This document shows positions 43,342-55,407 of a stretch of DNA of 64,000 nt, in pieces. The translations under genes and the position numbers were made by a program. This stretch comes from Tetradesmus obliquus (taxonomy: Eukaryota > Chlorophyta > Chlorophyceae > Sphaeropleales > Scenedesmaceae). How positions within the stretch are numbered: the stretch's first letter is position 1; each line of letters begins with the position of its first letter. A model generated the notes under the pieces. It was given only the letters and a program-made list of their open reading frames with translations, was not told the origin of the DNA and did not search any database. The stretch lies in assembly GCA_030272155.1 (NCBI GenBank), contig CP126201.1, positions 1,532,501 to 1,596,500 of the forward strand. The letters run 5' to 3'.

Positions 43342-46190
43342 GCCACATCAGCAGGCACCCTTGATCAGCTCTTACCACACCACAGGTTCCATGTCCTGTC
43401 CTTCTGTTACTACTGCATCTCAAGCCAGGGCATTAACAGCTTCTGGTTTTGTTGTTGCATGTTTGGTTGGATGGGGCAGGGCCTGGGTGGGTAAGGGTGC
43501 AGCGAGGGGCCGGTTGTTGTGCATCCTGGTTTCCTGCAAGCTGGCATAGCTCTGCTGCTGTTTTCCACAGTCGCCATTGCGTCCGTGTGTGCCTCAATAT
43601 GGCAGCCGCAGCAGCTGCAGCGGCAGTTGCGGCAGTATCCAGCAGCTGCTGGTTGCTTTGCGGCAAGGCAGCTTGAGCTGTGCTGGCAGTAGGGGCCCGT
43701 GCATGCGTCAGCAGCAGCAATCACATAGGCAGGACTTGTTTGGGCGGAGTATGTTGTCGCACAAAGCGATGCAGTAGGTTAGTGGGTTTGTGCGGCGCTG
43801 CAGCTGTAGTGCTGTGAGGGTCTGCGGCTGCAGCAGTCATATCGGCTGCTTGCTTGCCTTGTGTTCAGCGCGCATGCACTTGCTGCGGGCTGCAATGCTA
43901 CGGCTGCAGTGGCCGTTGCTGTCTGGCAGCAGCAGCTGTTTTGGGGGGATGGCGCGCGAGCGAGTGTGTCTTTTGCTTATCCTGGTGCTTCGGCAGCAGC
44001 AGGTGTACATGTCAACAACCCCTTTTAGGGTGCGGCAGCCGCGCAGCTGTGGTGCATTGCTAGACGCAGCTGGTGGCCCTGCTGCAATTATGCTGCAGTT
44101 TTGGGCTTGTTTCCTGCAACTGCAGTACATCAAGCTTGCATGCCAGCAGCAGCAAAACCAGTGCCTATCAGCTGGTGCGGCTGTTCGTCGTATCTCTTTT
44201 CCTGCAAGGTCTTTGGATGTGTGACTGGTGTGCACGATGTGCTCGCCAGGGATGGTCGGGACAGACCTGGATTTTGTGCTATATTGTGATTTTGATGCTG
44301 CTGCAGGCTGGCTGCTGGGCAGGCCGGGGTTGTGTCACCTGCCGCGCCTGCTGCAAGGAGCTGGTGTGTTTTGGGTGCAGCTATGCTGAATATGCAGCAA
44401 GGGTGGTGTGGCAGCAATGCCCGCTGCCCCTGTGGCCTTGATCGAGGGCTGAGTATTTCGCCGCCACAGCTATGAGAGTGAACAGGCAAGCCTAGTGCAT
44501 GATGTGTTGTCTGGTACGACAGTGCGATGTGTGTTGAGGCCAGTAGATGGCAGTAACAGCAGCCTGATGCATCACAGGCAGCAATTTGTGTGTCAGCATG
44601 TCGACGTGTATGTAGGGTGTGGCTACAGCATGCCGCATATGCAAGGCGTGCTAGCATGCATGCTGTTATGCAGTGTTGCGCTGGCTGTTGAGACAGTAAA
44701 GTGCGTGTTTGGTGGTGCGGTGCTCCTTCTTGTGTTGTGCCAGGAGCTACAGTAGGAGGGAACACCGACAGGTTCCGATTGCAGATCGTTCCAGACGCAT
44801 ACATGATTCCTGGTCACACAGCAGATTGACCACTACCTTGCAGGCACATGCATGCAGATGCAGGCATGCTTGCAGGAAAGGCTCTGCCCCACATCAGGCA
44901 AGAGTTCTCACTAAGAATTGTCTGGCTGCCTAATACCTGCACATCAACAGACACAGGCTCAGGATGATCGAATTGCTGAGCTGTCCTGTGCCATGCATAC
45001 CCTGCTTTTGCTTGTGCACATGTTCCTGCTTTGGCAGCAGCTGTACACAGCTCGTTTGTTTTCTGCTTTGCTTGCTGTGGGCGGACTATGGTGGTTTGTA
45101 GTGCACACACTACCTGTGTTTGGCCCTGTGTATTTCATGGGGTGGTGGGTAGGTGATAGTAGGGAGGGTGAAGGTGTTTGGCGGGGCCTAGATGGGCCTT
45201 CTTGCTTGTGCAGGCGCCACTGCTGCTGACAGCAGCAGTGTTTTGTACAACATTGCCCACAACCAACACATGTTTCAGATATGGCTTTGCTAGCCTTACA
45301 GCCTGTACTATGCGGCGGGAGAGCAGCGTGGATTCCGCTGCCAATCCTTATATGTGTGGTCCTTCCTTTGCCCTACTGGACGTTACACATACCTGCGTGC
45401 AGCACTGTCGTGTTTTGTATGCTTTTGTCTTTGGCATGTTCCGGGGCGTGATTCGTGTATGCTCGCCATGCTGAGCTTTATGATTGAGGCACTCAACGTG
45501 TTGGATTTCACTTTGAGGGCCAAATGTTGTTATCTGATACCCGTGCTCTGCTGTTGGAGGCCCAACTGTATGTGTGGACCACCGTGTCGTCAATGATGGA
45601 TGGCATGCGTCGAGTGGCCCGTTCAAAGCAGCATTGTATACCTGTGGGTGGCGTGCGGAAGTGTAACACTGTTATTCATGTTTCAGGGCTCTATCTCAGT
45701 CATCAGCTCTTGGGCAGTCCCAGGACTAGCATGGACGCTGGTCTAGGGATATTTGTGCTTGCGTGGCAGCTGGGCTGCTGGTACAGTAATCACAGCACCA
45801 CAGCCCAAGCAACTGGCGTGAAGTGTGCATGGAAAGGGAACTCGAACGATTCTTTGCTTGGGGAGTTTTGTCAAGCTGAAACGACTTGAAATTCCTCTCG
45901 AACATTGAACGCATACCAAATGTCAATAGGGAAGTGCAGCAGGGGCTGTGCAAGAGAACCAACTTCGCACTCGCCTTCGCTCCTGCCTCAACACCGGCGA
46001 GCTACGCTTGCACACGTGCCTCGTCTGCAGGGAAGAAGTATAAGTTGTCTTGTACGCGCATCAGATGAGCCATGCACGAGGTGAGAGTGCCGGTAGGCAC
46101 CACAGTACAAACCCCAGTTGGTGAAGTAGGTCCGGGGAGCATCAGCCAGCACCTCACTTGACGCTGCTTTGCGGTTCAAACGCGCTGCAG
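43342..46190. other. Gene-poor interval, no gene recognised
   Basis: About 2.8 kb between ClpS and the FUN14 gene. Hydrophobic open stretches occur on the plus strand (LFSALLAVGGLWWFVVHTLP near 45060; ALLLEAQLYVWTTVSSMMDG near 45545), but no splice-consistent gene or family match emerged. The upstream exon of the FUN14 gene should lie toward the right end of this interval. Confidence 0.4.
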
Positions 46191-48285
46191 GTTCAGAGCA
46201 AGAGATTCTGGACAGCTGCAGCGGCAGCTGGGTGCACATGCACCAATACAACCAGCAACAACGCAGGCAGCAGCAGTGCTGAGTGCACTAGCAGGCAGTA
46301 GAGTCGACAAGCCACATACTGCAGGAGGCTCAGGCAGCAACGGTGGCAACAACAGCAGCAGCCGCAAGCACGTTGGAGAGCACGACGATGGCAGCAGCAG
46401 CGGCTGGACAAGTAGCCTGCTGTCCCGCCTGCTTGCAGGAACGCTGCTGCTGCAGCAGCTGGTGCAAGCAGGCCCTGCAGCAGCTGCGTGGGGCAGCAGG
46501 TCCCGCGTAGAGGCCAAGCAGGAGGAGCTTCGGCTGCTGCCTGCCTGGGAAATTGATGCGTTTGTGGACAGGATGTCGGACCTGTCTGGCCCTATCCTGA
46601 ACAACATGGGATTTTCTGGGCTGCTGGGAGCAGCTTCAGCTGCAGCCCTCAAGGTGAGCAGCTGCAACTTTACATGCCACTTGATGTAATGGTGTGATTT
46701 ATATGAGAATGAGCCACGACTGGTTTTGCACAGCAGCAGGCGGCACTGCGCCTGCACACAGACGACGGTTAGCAGGCGAGCAGCACAGCAGCAGGCGGTG
46801 GCACTGTGTGCAAGGATACTGCCGCAGCTGACAGCAGTACACTGCGGCGGTGTCGAAGGCTTTTGGTTATGCCGGAAAATGATATAATTGCATGTGTTGC
46901 ACTGGCGTTTTGGCTTGGTTGCATGCGTGCAGCCTAGCGCCGCTGCACCAGCCCTGCTGCTCTTGTACCTCAGCAACTCTTCATCAAGCATCAGCGCCTG
47001 CTGTGCGTCCTGTTCACCACATGCTCAGTTTCATCTGCCGCTGCTGCTGCTGCTGCTGCCAGTGGGTGGGCCGCACGCTGGCTGCTGCTGTGGGCATGTC
47101 TCTGCTGCTGGTGCAGGTGCTGTCCCATTACAATGTGGTGACAGTGAACTGGTCCGTGGTGCACCGCCAGGCGCAGCAAGTGCTGGACAGGACAGGCGAT
47201 GGGTGAGGCCCTCAGAAGGCAACCGTGCATGGCTATAACCATGTATGCTTGGCGTGGCTGGTAGCACAGCGGCGCTCTCAGCAGTGCAGCAGCAGTGCCA
47301 GCGGCTGTGTACAGTATGTTGTGTACGGCCCAGAGCCCACTTCTGTCAAGTCCTCCATACTCTGGCACCCACATGTATGTCTGGGCACAGGACTACCTGC
47401 TGGGTTGTCAACATGGAGTTTCAGATTTGTTTAGCATGTGAAGCAGATGGAAGTAGGTTGTGCTCTTGACACCTCTCACCAAAGGCTTGGCCTGTTTCCT
47501 GTTTGCCTGCAGGCGACTGGACAAAGATGACTACAAGCGCGTGCTGAAGCAAGGCATGGTCATCATGAGCGAGGTAAGCACTGTCGACAGACCGTTTCCA
47601 TTGTACAGCTGTGCTGCTGCAGCTTTTGTTGCTTTGCTGCATGTGCACGTAAACAGCAAGGTTGACTACAAGCGTGTGCTGAAGCAAGGCATGGTCATCA
47701 TGAGCGAGGTGAGCGCTGCGCTGCTGCAGCTCGCGTTGTTTTGCTGCTGCAGCCCTTGTTGATTGCTGCTTGCAGCAACAGCATGGATGATCACAAGCGT
47801 GTGCTGAAGCAAGGCATGGTCATCATGAGCGAGGTGAGCTGCGCTGCTGCAGCTCACCTCGCTCATGATGATGACCATGCCTTGCTGCTTTGCGCGCGTG
47901 ACAATGCTGTTTCAAGCACAGCCGTGCACGTGCAGTGGTGGTTTCGCAGGGCCCGATGCAGGCTTGCATGCCAACTGCGTGTGTTTTGACAGCAAGCACA
48001 CGTGTGTAAGTGTGAGGTGAACCTGCACTTGTGCGGACGATGCATCCTGCCTCAAGGTCGGTGGGCTTTGCACGCACGTGTACGGTTGTCTCAACAGCAA
48101 CATGGTTTCCTGAACACCCTGAACACTTGAGGCCCGCCTCGCCGCACTTGAAGTCAAGCAATGCTGGCGCCGCCGCCACTGCTGCTGCTGCCGTTGCTGC
48201 TGCTGCTGCTGTTGTCGTCTTGCAGGGTGTGCCGAGCGTGTCTGGCTTCCTGGTAGGATTCGTGGTGGGGCTGAAGGTGTTCTGA
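46191..48285 (+). CDS. FUN14-domain membrane protein (start exon not resolved)
   Basis: The C-terminal exons join in frame: to 46653, 47063-47202, 47513-47573 and 48226-48285. The N-terminal part from about 46191 is Gly/Ser/Ala-rich (SRVDKPHTAGGSGSNGGNN) and looks like an organelle-targeting region. The core reads MSDLSGPILNNMGFSGLLGA, VGRTLAAAVGMSLLLVQVLS, VTVNWSVVHRQAQQVLDRTG, DGRLDKDDYKRVLKQGMVIM and ends GVPSVSGFLVGFVVGLKVF. That is the FUN14 pattern: two hydrophobic segments with a Gly-rich first helix, an NW motif and a terminal GF.xGF..G helix. Animal FUNDC1 is an outer mitochondrial membrane mitophagy receptor; plant and algal members are poorly defined. No in-frame ATG is seen between a TGA at 46159 and the conserved part, so at least one upstream exon exists. 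Confidence 0.82.
47513..47836 (+). repeat. Threefold array of the FUN14 penultimate exon plus donor
   Basis: The segment coding DYKRVLKQGMVIMSE plus a GT donor occurs at 47513-47573 (real, with acceptor), about 47662-47709 and about 47786-47833. The second and third copies lack a good acceptor but keep GAGGTGAGC donors. The third ends in an inverted repeat, listed next. Confidence 0.9.
47811..47881. repeat. Hairpin formed by an inverted copy of the exon-donor edge
   Basis: The sequence GGCATGGTCATCATGAGCGA...GGTGAGCTG is followed after ~8 bases by its reverse complement with a 3-base insertion. The stem is about 29 bp. The donor GAGGTGAGC of the third copy is therefore buried in the stem if transcribed. 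Confidence 0.85.
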
Positions 48286-48960
48286 GCTGAGGCGGCTGCA
48301 GGCACCACCAGGGGCCACCAGTAATAGTGCGCGCTGCCAGGCCTGTTGCAGGCTACAGCAGAGGCCTGTATGCTCTTGGTGGGATTTGTGGTGGGCATGA
48401 GGATGTTCTAACTGGCGGCGGCTGCAGGCGCTTCTGTGCGCTGCCAGCTCTTCCTGCAAGGCTGCAGGACCGGCAGGCAGGCTCAAGCAGCACCTGACTG
48501 GGCAGGCGTCAGCTGCAGAAGGTGTGCTGAGCTGAGGCGGCTGCAGGCGCCAGCAGGAGCCACCAGTTGGTGTGCGCTGCCAGCCTTTCCTGCAAGGTGC
48601 AGCAACACAGGCTGCAGGACGGGGCTGAGGGGCCACCTGCAGACCGCTGCTGCAGCAGCCACAGCGGGCGGCTGCAGGCGCCAGCAGGGTGCCCTGCCGG
48701 CCTTTCCTGCAAGCTGCAACACGGGCAGGGGCGAGGAGCACCTGGCTTGACAGGCGTCACCTGCAGACCGCTGCTGCAGCAGCAGTGGTCACCCAGGTGA
48801 CTGGAGCTTGTGTGTAGGGGAGTGTTCAGTTTCCTGTGCTGGGCGTGCCAGCGTATACGCTGGCCATATGTATGCAGCAGTGGTCACCCAGGTGATGGCA
48901 GCTTGTGCGCACGCCCTGGGGAGTGAACAGCTTCCTGTGCTGCGCGTGCCAGCGTATGGG
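48286..48960 (+). repeat. Tandem repeats downstream of the FUN14 stop
   Basis: A decayed copy of the last exon (LVGFVVGMRMF with TAA) lies at about 48375-48410. Units of about 120-130 bp containing GGCGGCTGCAGGCGCCAGCA and CCTTTCCTGCAAG recur at about 48290, 48417, 48535 and 48667. A further ~110-bp pair with TGGTCACCCAGGTGA follows at about 48786 and 48883. Confidence 0.75.
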
Positions 48961-49918
48961 TTAGGAGTATGAAGTGCGTTTGCCTGTGGCAGTCACTGGT
49001 GGTGGCAGTTTGTATCATAGCTGCACAGTGCATGCATATGCACAGTGCTTGTACGTTGTGTGGAGAGTGAGGCTGCAGTTGTTGCGTCGCCCTGAGGTGG
49101 CTGTGCTGTGTCCTGCTACATAGCGCAGCCATTGTTCCTGTACGTCTGTACGGCTATAACGTGGGGTATTGATAGACACGACTGATGTTCAGTGCCATCA
49201 GTATGAGGGCGTAGCACTGCTTGTGTCACTTGAATTCAAGGCGGCATGGGTAATGTGATGCACATTGTTGTTGTTGTTGAGTTGTACTGTGGTTGCTGCG
49301 CTGATGCCAGTACCTTGCTAACCTACCGAGCCTTTAAGCAAGCAGCTGCCTGCTACTGCAGTCATGCCTTCCCATATGGGCTGTTTTGCAGGCATGCAGT
49401 GCTGCAGCAGCTGTGTCCCAGGCACTGAAAGAGCACTGCTGTGTAACGCCAGCTAAGCTCCACGCTGCGGTCACAAGGCTTTCCAGCCGGTGGAAGGGTA
49501 CTTTAATTGCCTTTCGTATGATTTTCGCCCGTGCTGGTGGGCTGACACTCACCACTTCCAACACAACCCTATGCCCGTGCCTGACAACTCAGCTTTTCAA
49601 GGTCATTTGTGCTTTGCGGCAGATCCGTGGCTGATCACAGCAGTTGCTCCTACCCATCCTCACCGTAACTAGCCTTTGCTCTTGCTCGGATTGAGCAGTT
49701 CGTCCTACACACCTCCCGGCGACACAGGTATAAACGAAAGACAAGCAAGTCAGCACTGCTCGTTCCCTGTAACGAAGCAAGGTTGTCCGATACAACACTG
49801 CTTGTTTTTAAGCAGCGCTGCAGCCGTTGATCATGTGCAAAGGTGCTGAGTTCGCTCCAATCGGCTGCTGTTTGGCCTCACGCGCTCGATCATGCTGCAA
49901 ATGCAGGACAGAAGGACG
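48961..49918. other. Intergenic before the metallothionein gene
   Basis: No exon is recognised. The right half is the metallothionein upstream region, with TTTTTAAGC near 49805 as the only AT-rich candidate core element. I did not find a convincing metal-response motif. Confidence 0.4.
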
Positions 49919-50604
49919 ATGCCTTGCAAGGGTGACAAGTGCGACTGTGGTGCGAGCTGCGACTGCGCAGCAGGTGGGTAATCCCCTAACAAGCTTGGTC
50001 AACCTTTCGACACGCCAATGGCGCTTCATAGAGCCGTGGATTACACGCTCTACGCTATTTACAGCAACTGATACCTTACAAGTATAGTTTGCAGCTTGTC
50101 AGTGACAAGGGTGTTGTTTTCCCACCGGGCAGGGCTTCTGACACTCTGTCTTGCTGCTGTGCTGCTGCTCATGCTGCTGATGGGTTACATGACAACCACC
50201 CGCCATGGCTGCTGTCTGACGACAGACTGCAAGTGCAAGAGCGAGTGCTGCAAGACGTGCGACTCCTCCGACTGCAAGTGTGGCGACAACTGCAGCTGCG
50301 GCGCCAACTGTGGCTGGTGAGTGCAAGCAAATGTGTCAGCTGCTGCTGCCCATGCACAAGCAAGCAGTGGAGCTGCACCTCTTGCCTGAGCGCTGATAGA
50401 GACAGATGGCAGCGGAGGCAATGAGACCAGCAGTGCTTCTTTGCATGGCGCACAGCAGCTTAGTGAACATTTAGGGGAGGACCTGCACGTTTGCATGTGA
50501 TGATGACAGCCTCCTGCTCACACACTGCTGCTGCTGCTGCCGCCGCCGCTGCTGTTGCTTCTGTCCACAGCAAGAAGGCGCCCACCTGCTGCGGCGGCAA
50601 GTGA
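49919..50604 (+). CDS. Metallothionein, 59 aa with 18 Cys
   Basis: Three very small exons join in frame: 49919-49973, 50226-50316 and 50571-50604 (180 nt including TGA). The product begins MPCKGDKCDCGASCDCAAD, continues CKCKSECCKTCDSSDCKCG and DNCSCGANCGC, and ends KKAPTCCGGK. Cys are at 3, 8, 10, 14, 16, 20, 22, 26, 27, 30, 35, 37, 41, 43, 47, 49, 55 and 56, giving many CxC and two CC motifs and no aromatic residues. This composition is diagnostic of metallothioneins, which chelate Zn, Cu or Cd in the cytosol. Splice sites are CAG|GTGGGT, CGACAG, CTG|GTGAGT and CCACAG, the last after a CTG-rich tract. Both junctions fall inside codons, which supports the model. Metal specificity cannot be told. 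Confidence 0.9.
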
Positions 50605-51955
50605 ATGCACACTGTGTGATGTCAGGCCCCGTGAGGGCTGGTGGCAGCGCCATTCGCGTGAAGTAAAGGCCAATGTGCTGGCTGAGAATGGATACTCGCA
50701 TGGGTGCTGGGAGCATGACTCATCAACAAACGCGCAAACAGCAACGCGCACAGTATGATGTGGCGTGTCCGCGACTGCAAGGCACCATGAAAGCTTGCTT
50801 CTCTGAGTGATCGGCCCAGTGAAAACATGGTACATGTATGCATTCTGTTGCACTGTGCTGTAACAGTGGTGGTGCTGAATCCTGTTACTGGGCGCGGGCT
50901 AGGCTTGCTGGCTACAGCGTGCAGCGCACTTTGCTGCAGGGTATTAGGATGATAGGGACAGCAACACATCAAGTATGGGTCTGCCATTGTGGTCTCACAA
51001 CACAGGCCATCTGGGGCATGCTACATCTCAATTGCATTGCATGGCATGTCATTATGTATTGCATTGCAAGCAGCGGCCGCTGTGCACGGCAACTTGCTTG
51101 CAGCGCTTCATTGGTCACAAAGGTGCACGGGGAAGCAGCATAACTTGTGTGACAACGGCTGTTGTATGGGATGGGAAGTGATACCCTTGACAAAGTTGCA
51201 ATGTTGTTGGCAATCAGCCTGTCTTTCGCTGTTCATGATCATATGATCATGCATGTCATCAGTTGAGTGATCGTGTCAACCCTGCGCAGGTCGCGTGGTG
51301 TCACTGGCAAGCTCAGACAGAGTGATGTTACCCCAGATGTCGCTGTACTCTGACAGTTTGACTGGTCAACTGTAAGACTGCTGCTGGTCCTGCTGGTGGA
51401 CACCCTCACTGTCCACCAATGCCTGGAACTCAGGCTGACATGTACTACATGGTATACTGCCGGCTCAAAGGCATCCAACCTTTGTGACTTTGGTCGTGTT
51501 ACCGTAGCTGCTTGCACCAAAGGCACGCACTCTGGCTGATAATTGGATCCAGACTCTGTGACCCTTGCGACAAAGCAGACAACAGGTGCACACACCAACT
51601 CGAACATTGCCCTGCACGGCTTTCAGGCCAGGGCAAATCCGCCGGCATTACGAATCAGTATGGTACTGTGCTTACTTCCTCAGCATAGGACTGCGAGATG
51701 CAGACATCACGTGCCCTGCCATCATGATCATGCAAAGCATGGCCCAGGACTTGAACTTGTGCTGGGGAAAGTCTGCTGCCAATCCACTTATCAATGGTCA
51801 AAGTAGGGCAACAGGCCCACCCAAAAGAACATGCATCACCCAACATCAGGCTCAGCCGCTGACAGCATAGAATCACCACACTGCTGCTAGCATTGTATGC
51901 TGCCACTGCAGTGCCAGCCTGAAGAAAGAAAGCCGCCTGCTGCCTCAGTATGGCT
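50605..51955. other. Intergenic, no gene seen
   Basis: Apart from the presumed metallothionein 3' UTR I see no exon. A small inverted repeat GTGGACA...TGTCCAC lies near 51398-51418. ATGATCATATGATCAT at about 51234-51249 is a perfect palindrome. Confidence 0.35.
50859..50863 (+). terminator. TGTAA polyadenylation motif of the metallothionein gene
   Basis: TGTAA occurs 255 bases after the metallothionein stop, the first such motif downstream. Confidence 0.45.
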
Positions 51956-51959
51956 GGCT

Positions 51960-52490
51960 GCCTCAGCAGCTGCCTGCCAGGCACCAACTGTCTACGCCCC
52001 GTGCCGCATTGTAGTACAATGATTGTACTGCCTGCCAGGCTGTCACGGCACTACATGCCCACACCCATGCACCGCATTGTACTCCCTCAGCATTTGCCTG
52101 CCAGGCAACACACGCCCACACCCTGCACCGCATTGTAATGCCTTAGCACTTGCCTGCCAGGCAATACATGCCCACACCCTGCACCGCATTGTACTGCCTT
52201 AGCACTTGCCTGCCAGGCAATACACACCCACACCCTGCAACACATTGTACTGCCTCAGCACTGCTTGCAGCTACTACATGAACACGCCCTGTGCCGCACC
52301 GTACTGCGTCAGCAGCTGGTGCGTTCTGCAGTTGCCAGGTTGTGACACCGACAGCCACCACCACTGGCGGTGGCCTGCCGCCTCCACTGCACTCCATGGC
52401 CGTGCCATATGCTGCACCGTACTGCTTCAGCACTACCGTCTTTACTCAATGCTCACGCCATGCGCTGCATTGTACTGCTTCACCATCTGC
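51960..52490. repeat. Minisatellite of about 56 bp, degrading toward the right
   Basis: Units containing TGCCTGCCAGGCA, CCCACACCCTGCACCGCATT and GTACTGCC recur near 51970, 52029, 52095, 52151 and 52207, then in weaker form to about 52470. On the minus strand each unit reads QYNAVQG before CAGGGTGTGG, and the rightmost weak units read VKQYNAAHG and LKQYGAAYG. The array may be a donor-side exon echo of the minus-strand gene at 52.5 kb. Confidence 0.7.
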
Positions 52491-52509
52491 TGGCAATGCC
52501 TCAGGTGTT

Positions 52510-52552
52510 TCAGAGGCTCCCAGCCGGCTTTGGCATCCTGAGTGCCAGCCTT

Positions 52553-52583
<31 letters not shown>

Positions 52584-53430
52584 GCCTTGCTGCTGCTGCA
52601 TCACCAGCAGCACTGCTGTTCAGGCGCTGCACTGCTGCAGCTGCTGCTGCATTGGGCTCAGCTGGGCCGCAAGGCTCTGGAAGCAAGCAGATGGCTTGCC
52701 TGCTGCTGTTGCTGCTGCTGGTGCCAGCTCTGCTTCTGCAGCTGTCCCGGGCAGGTGGCCTTGCTGTGTGCAAGAGTGTGACGTGCTGTGAGGCATCGCT
52801 GGTGTCCTGCTGTTGCTGCTGCTGCTGCTGCTGCTGCAGCCGGCTTGCTGCCCATCGTGCACGCATACTGCGCCTGCCAGCAGCAGTGCGTTTCATGGCA
52901 GGCATTACAATCCTTGTTGCAGCTGTGCGCGTTGCGCCAGCTGTCTTGGACTGCATTGTCGATGCTGCATGCATTTTGACTGCTGGGTGGGCCCTTGCCG
53001 CCAGTGGCACTGGCTTAATCAGCTGCGTTGATATCCTCAGCTGGCTGACTGCAGCACTGGTGACCGAGACACCAGCAGCAGTGCCACTGCTGGTGTCTGG
53101 TTTGAATGAACAGCGATCTGCTGCCTGCTGTTCTTCTGCACAGCGCTGTGCAGTCGTTGCGCCTGCTGCATCTGCAGCAGTTGCACTGTCACCTGACCTG
53201 GCCGGAGCCTGCTGCAGCAGCAGGCCTGAAATTTCAAGCCTGATGTCCAGGGTCAAACCGCCACTGCCACAGGTGGCTGCTGCTGGTGCTGTTATGGCGT
53301 GTTTCAGTGCTGCTAGTGCTGGAGGGGGGGAGGTAGACAGGCACACGGACGTGGCAATCTGGCAAGGTGCTGCGGCTGCCGGGTTGCATGGCTGCTGTTG
53401 TTGTGGCGGCGAGTGGTGGCGTTTGGTCAA
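52510..53430 (-). CDS. Uncharacterised Ala/Ser/Gln-rich protein
   Basis: An open minus frame of 306 codons begins MTKRHHSPPQQQQPCNPAAA. The most protein-like part is ALAALKHAITAPAAATCGSG and TLDIRLEISGLLLQQAPARS. A run of ten Gln ([10 protein letters not shown]) near 52820 and Ala runs near 52560-52680 come from CAG repeats. The opposite strand also has a long frame, full of Cys and Leu runs, which I take as its shadow because coding CAG repeats are on the sense strand in all recognised genes here. No domain is recognised, and exon limits are not determined. Confidence 0.4.
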
Positions 53431-54139
53431 ACACTGCAGGGATGCGCGGCAGCAGGGGGAGTGGCAAGTTGCACGAGGCGCAGCAGAGTAGGTCTCAGAG
53501 CAAAGGAGTGCTGAGAACTTCTCATCGCTGCCAGCTCAGTGAGCGCGTCCTTTGGGTAAGCAACAATCTGCTGTGCAGACAGCTTTAGCGTAATGAAAAC
53601 AACTGCTATTTGTTCATTACGACATGTCAAGTTACTGCAGCTGGTATGTTAGTGCCATGAATTTGAAAAGTTGCTGCTACTTTTGTAGTGAGCTGTCGTC
53701 AGATGCAGGCCCACCACTCGCCAACTGTTCAGGACACAGTGTGACAGGCCTGCTGCGGCATGGCCGTGGGGCAAATCACAAGAACCAATGGCAACTTGCT
53801 GCTCACCTGTGTCAAACATTGTGCCGCTTTGAACTGTTGCTGGTGAATCCTACAGCATTCACTGAATGCTGGCAGATTCACTGGTGCCGATGAATCGTTG
53901 AGACCGAATCCCGCACAGTCGATCAGTAACGAAGGAGCAGAGCTGCTGATTTGTTCTTTGAAACCTGACAATATTGGCTCATATGAGGCTCATATGAGCC
54001 AGTTGCAGGAGACTGTGGCTACAAGAGGCGGTTCCTTCGTCGCTTTGCTGCCAGTCGTGCGTGCTGCAGCTGCTCCGCTGCTATTAGGTCAAACCAGACG
54101 AGGTACTGATGCTTGGATGCCACGGCCCAGATCCTCATG
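53431..54139. other. No gene seen
   Basis: There is no convincing exon. GGCTCATATGAG is repeated directly at about 53971-53996 and is itself palindromic. Several short AT-rich stretches mark the start of a lower-GC region that extends to about 57.4 kb. Confidence 0.4.
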
Positions 54140-54420
54140 GTGAACGCTGCTATATATGGCAGCAATCAAGCCAGAAGTCTGATCGACGGCTCGTACTACG
54201 AGCTGAGCTGTTGCTACGGTCAATGAAAAGTTTACATTGACCAGCACGACGTAAGGACGTGCCACGTCACGTATCACGTCAGACGTCATGCCATACGTCG
54301 TATGGCATACGAGGCGTGCACTGTGACAAAGGCTGATCCACAGACAGTCCACTCACTGTCCAGTGGGGGGTGTTTGGGCCATCCACAGCACCTGCTGTGG
54401 ATGACTGTGAGGGCGAGTAG
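54140..54420. repeat. Palindrome-rich element, left copy
   Basis: This block contains ATGCCATACG/CGTATGGCAT (arms around a single base, about 54290-54310), repeated ACGTCA-type words, and CACTGTGACAAAGGC followed by ATCCACAGACAGTCCACT. The CACTGTGACAAAGGC...ATCCACA...GTCCACT string recurs in inverted orientation at about 57120-57200, as does TTGACCAGCAC (54237; inverted at about 57335). The pair could be the ends of a transposon or two MITE-like insertions. Confidence 0.5.
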
Positions 54421-55407
54421 CTTGAACGGCTTGCGCTGTCTCATAAATGGTTTTTGTAGATTAAAAACATGATGTGATGTGGCAGAACCTGCGCTAGGGC
54501 ATGCTCATGACCCCAAACCAGCAGGTGGTCACCCATGGACACCCTTGACCCCCGACATTGACGTTGGCCTCCTGTTCACTGACCAAACAACAGAAATCAA
54601 GTTGCGTTTAATGATAAAGCTACTGCAAGAACGTTGATGATCGCAGAGTGGACTTGATTGGAACAAGTGAAGTAGATCGCCTCAGTGCACTGCCGGCAGC
54701 GTATAGCTGCTATTACTTGACTTCAAGAAAATACTATGTAAAATTTAATCTTACCTTAATAGCTGATCACTCAGTCATCGTTTAAACCTCTGCCCTGACA
54801 AGTAACAGAACTCAAACTGCCTGTCAACTTCTGTGGGCCAAGCATGGGCGTCTAAATGTTGCAATGAGTGTTCCTTAATCACTGGGCGGCAAATCTGTAC
54901 TTTGTAAAAAGATCGCAGCCCCTTGAGACCCACCACAGGTGCAGTCAGTTTCGCAACCAGCGGCCTGTGTACGTCCAGCTGCTAGTCTGATGCCTCGAAA
55001 GTAGTATACGACGTTTGTATGGTCCCTGACGCACATTACATGGGAGCAGCTTGCAGCAGGAGACGCAAGGAGGCGCTGCCAGGTGCTGCCAGTGGCAGCC
55101 CCCCAGCAACCCTGCAACAGAACTGCACGAGCAGCTTCGATGAGGGAATCGTTGATATACGTGGAAACATGCGAGCTGCTTTCATAAACGGAATGGTGTG
55201 AGCTGGCCACAGGTGAACACCAGGGGCTCCAGCGCAGAGACGCTGCTGCTGCAGCAGCAGCAGCTGCTGCCAGCGACGCCTGCAGCAAACAGCACCTAGA
55301 CTGCCAGCAAACCACATTTGGTTGGTATTTGTGGCACTCAATGTGCGTATCTGACCGTCGCAGCATGCAATGACATGTTGCCAGCAGTCTCGCACGCATC
55401 GCCATGC
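54421..55407. other. Interval inside the palindromic pair
   Basis: This is lower-GC sequence without a recognised exon up to about 55000. I looked for transposase-like frames between the inverted ends and found none convincing. Confidence 0.35.

Noticed and set aside
44918-45229. Hydrophobic plus-strand frame resembling a membrane protein
   Set aside because: No start, splice junction or family motif could be matched; left as part of a gene-poor interval.
52370-53491. 373-codon plus-strand frame with hydrophobic and Cys-rich runs
   Set aside because: Its runs are CTG repeats read in the sense seen only in introns or antisense strands; the minus frame is preferred.
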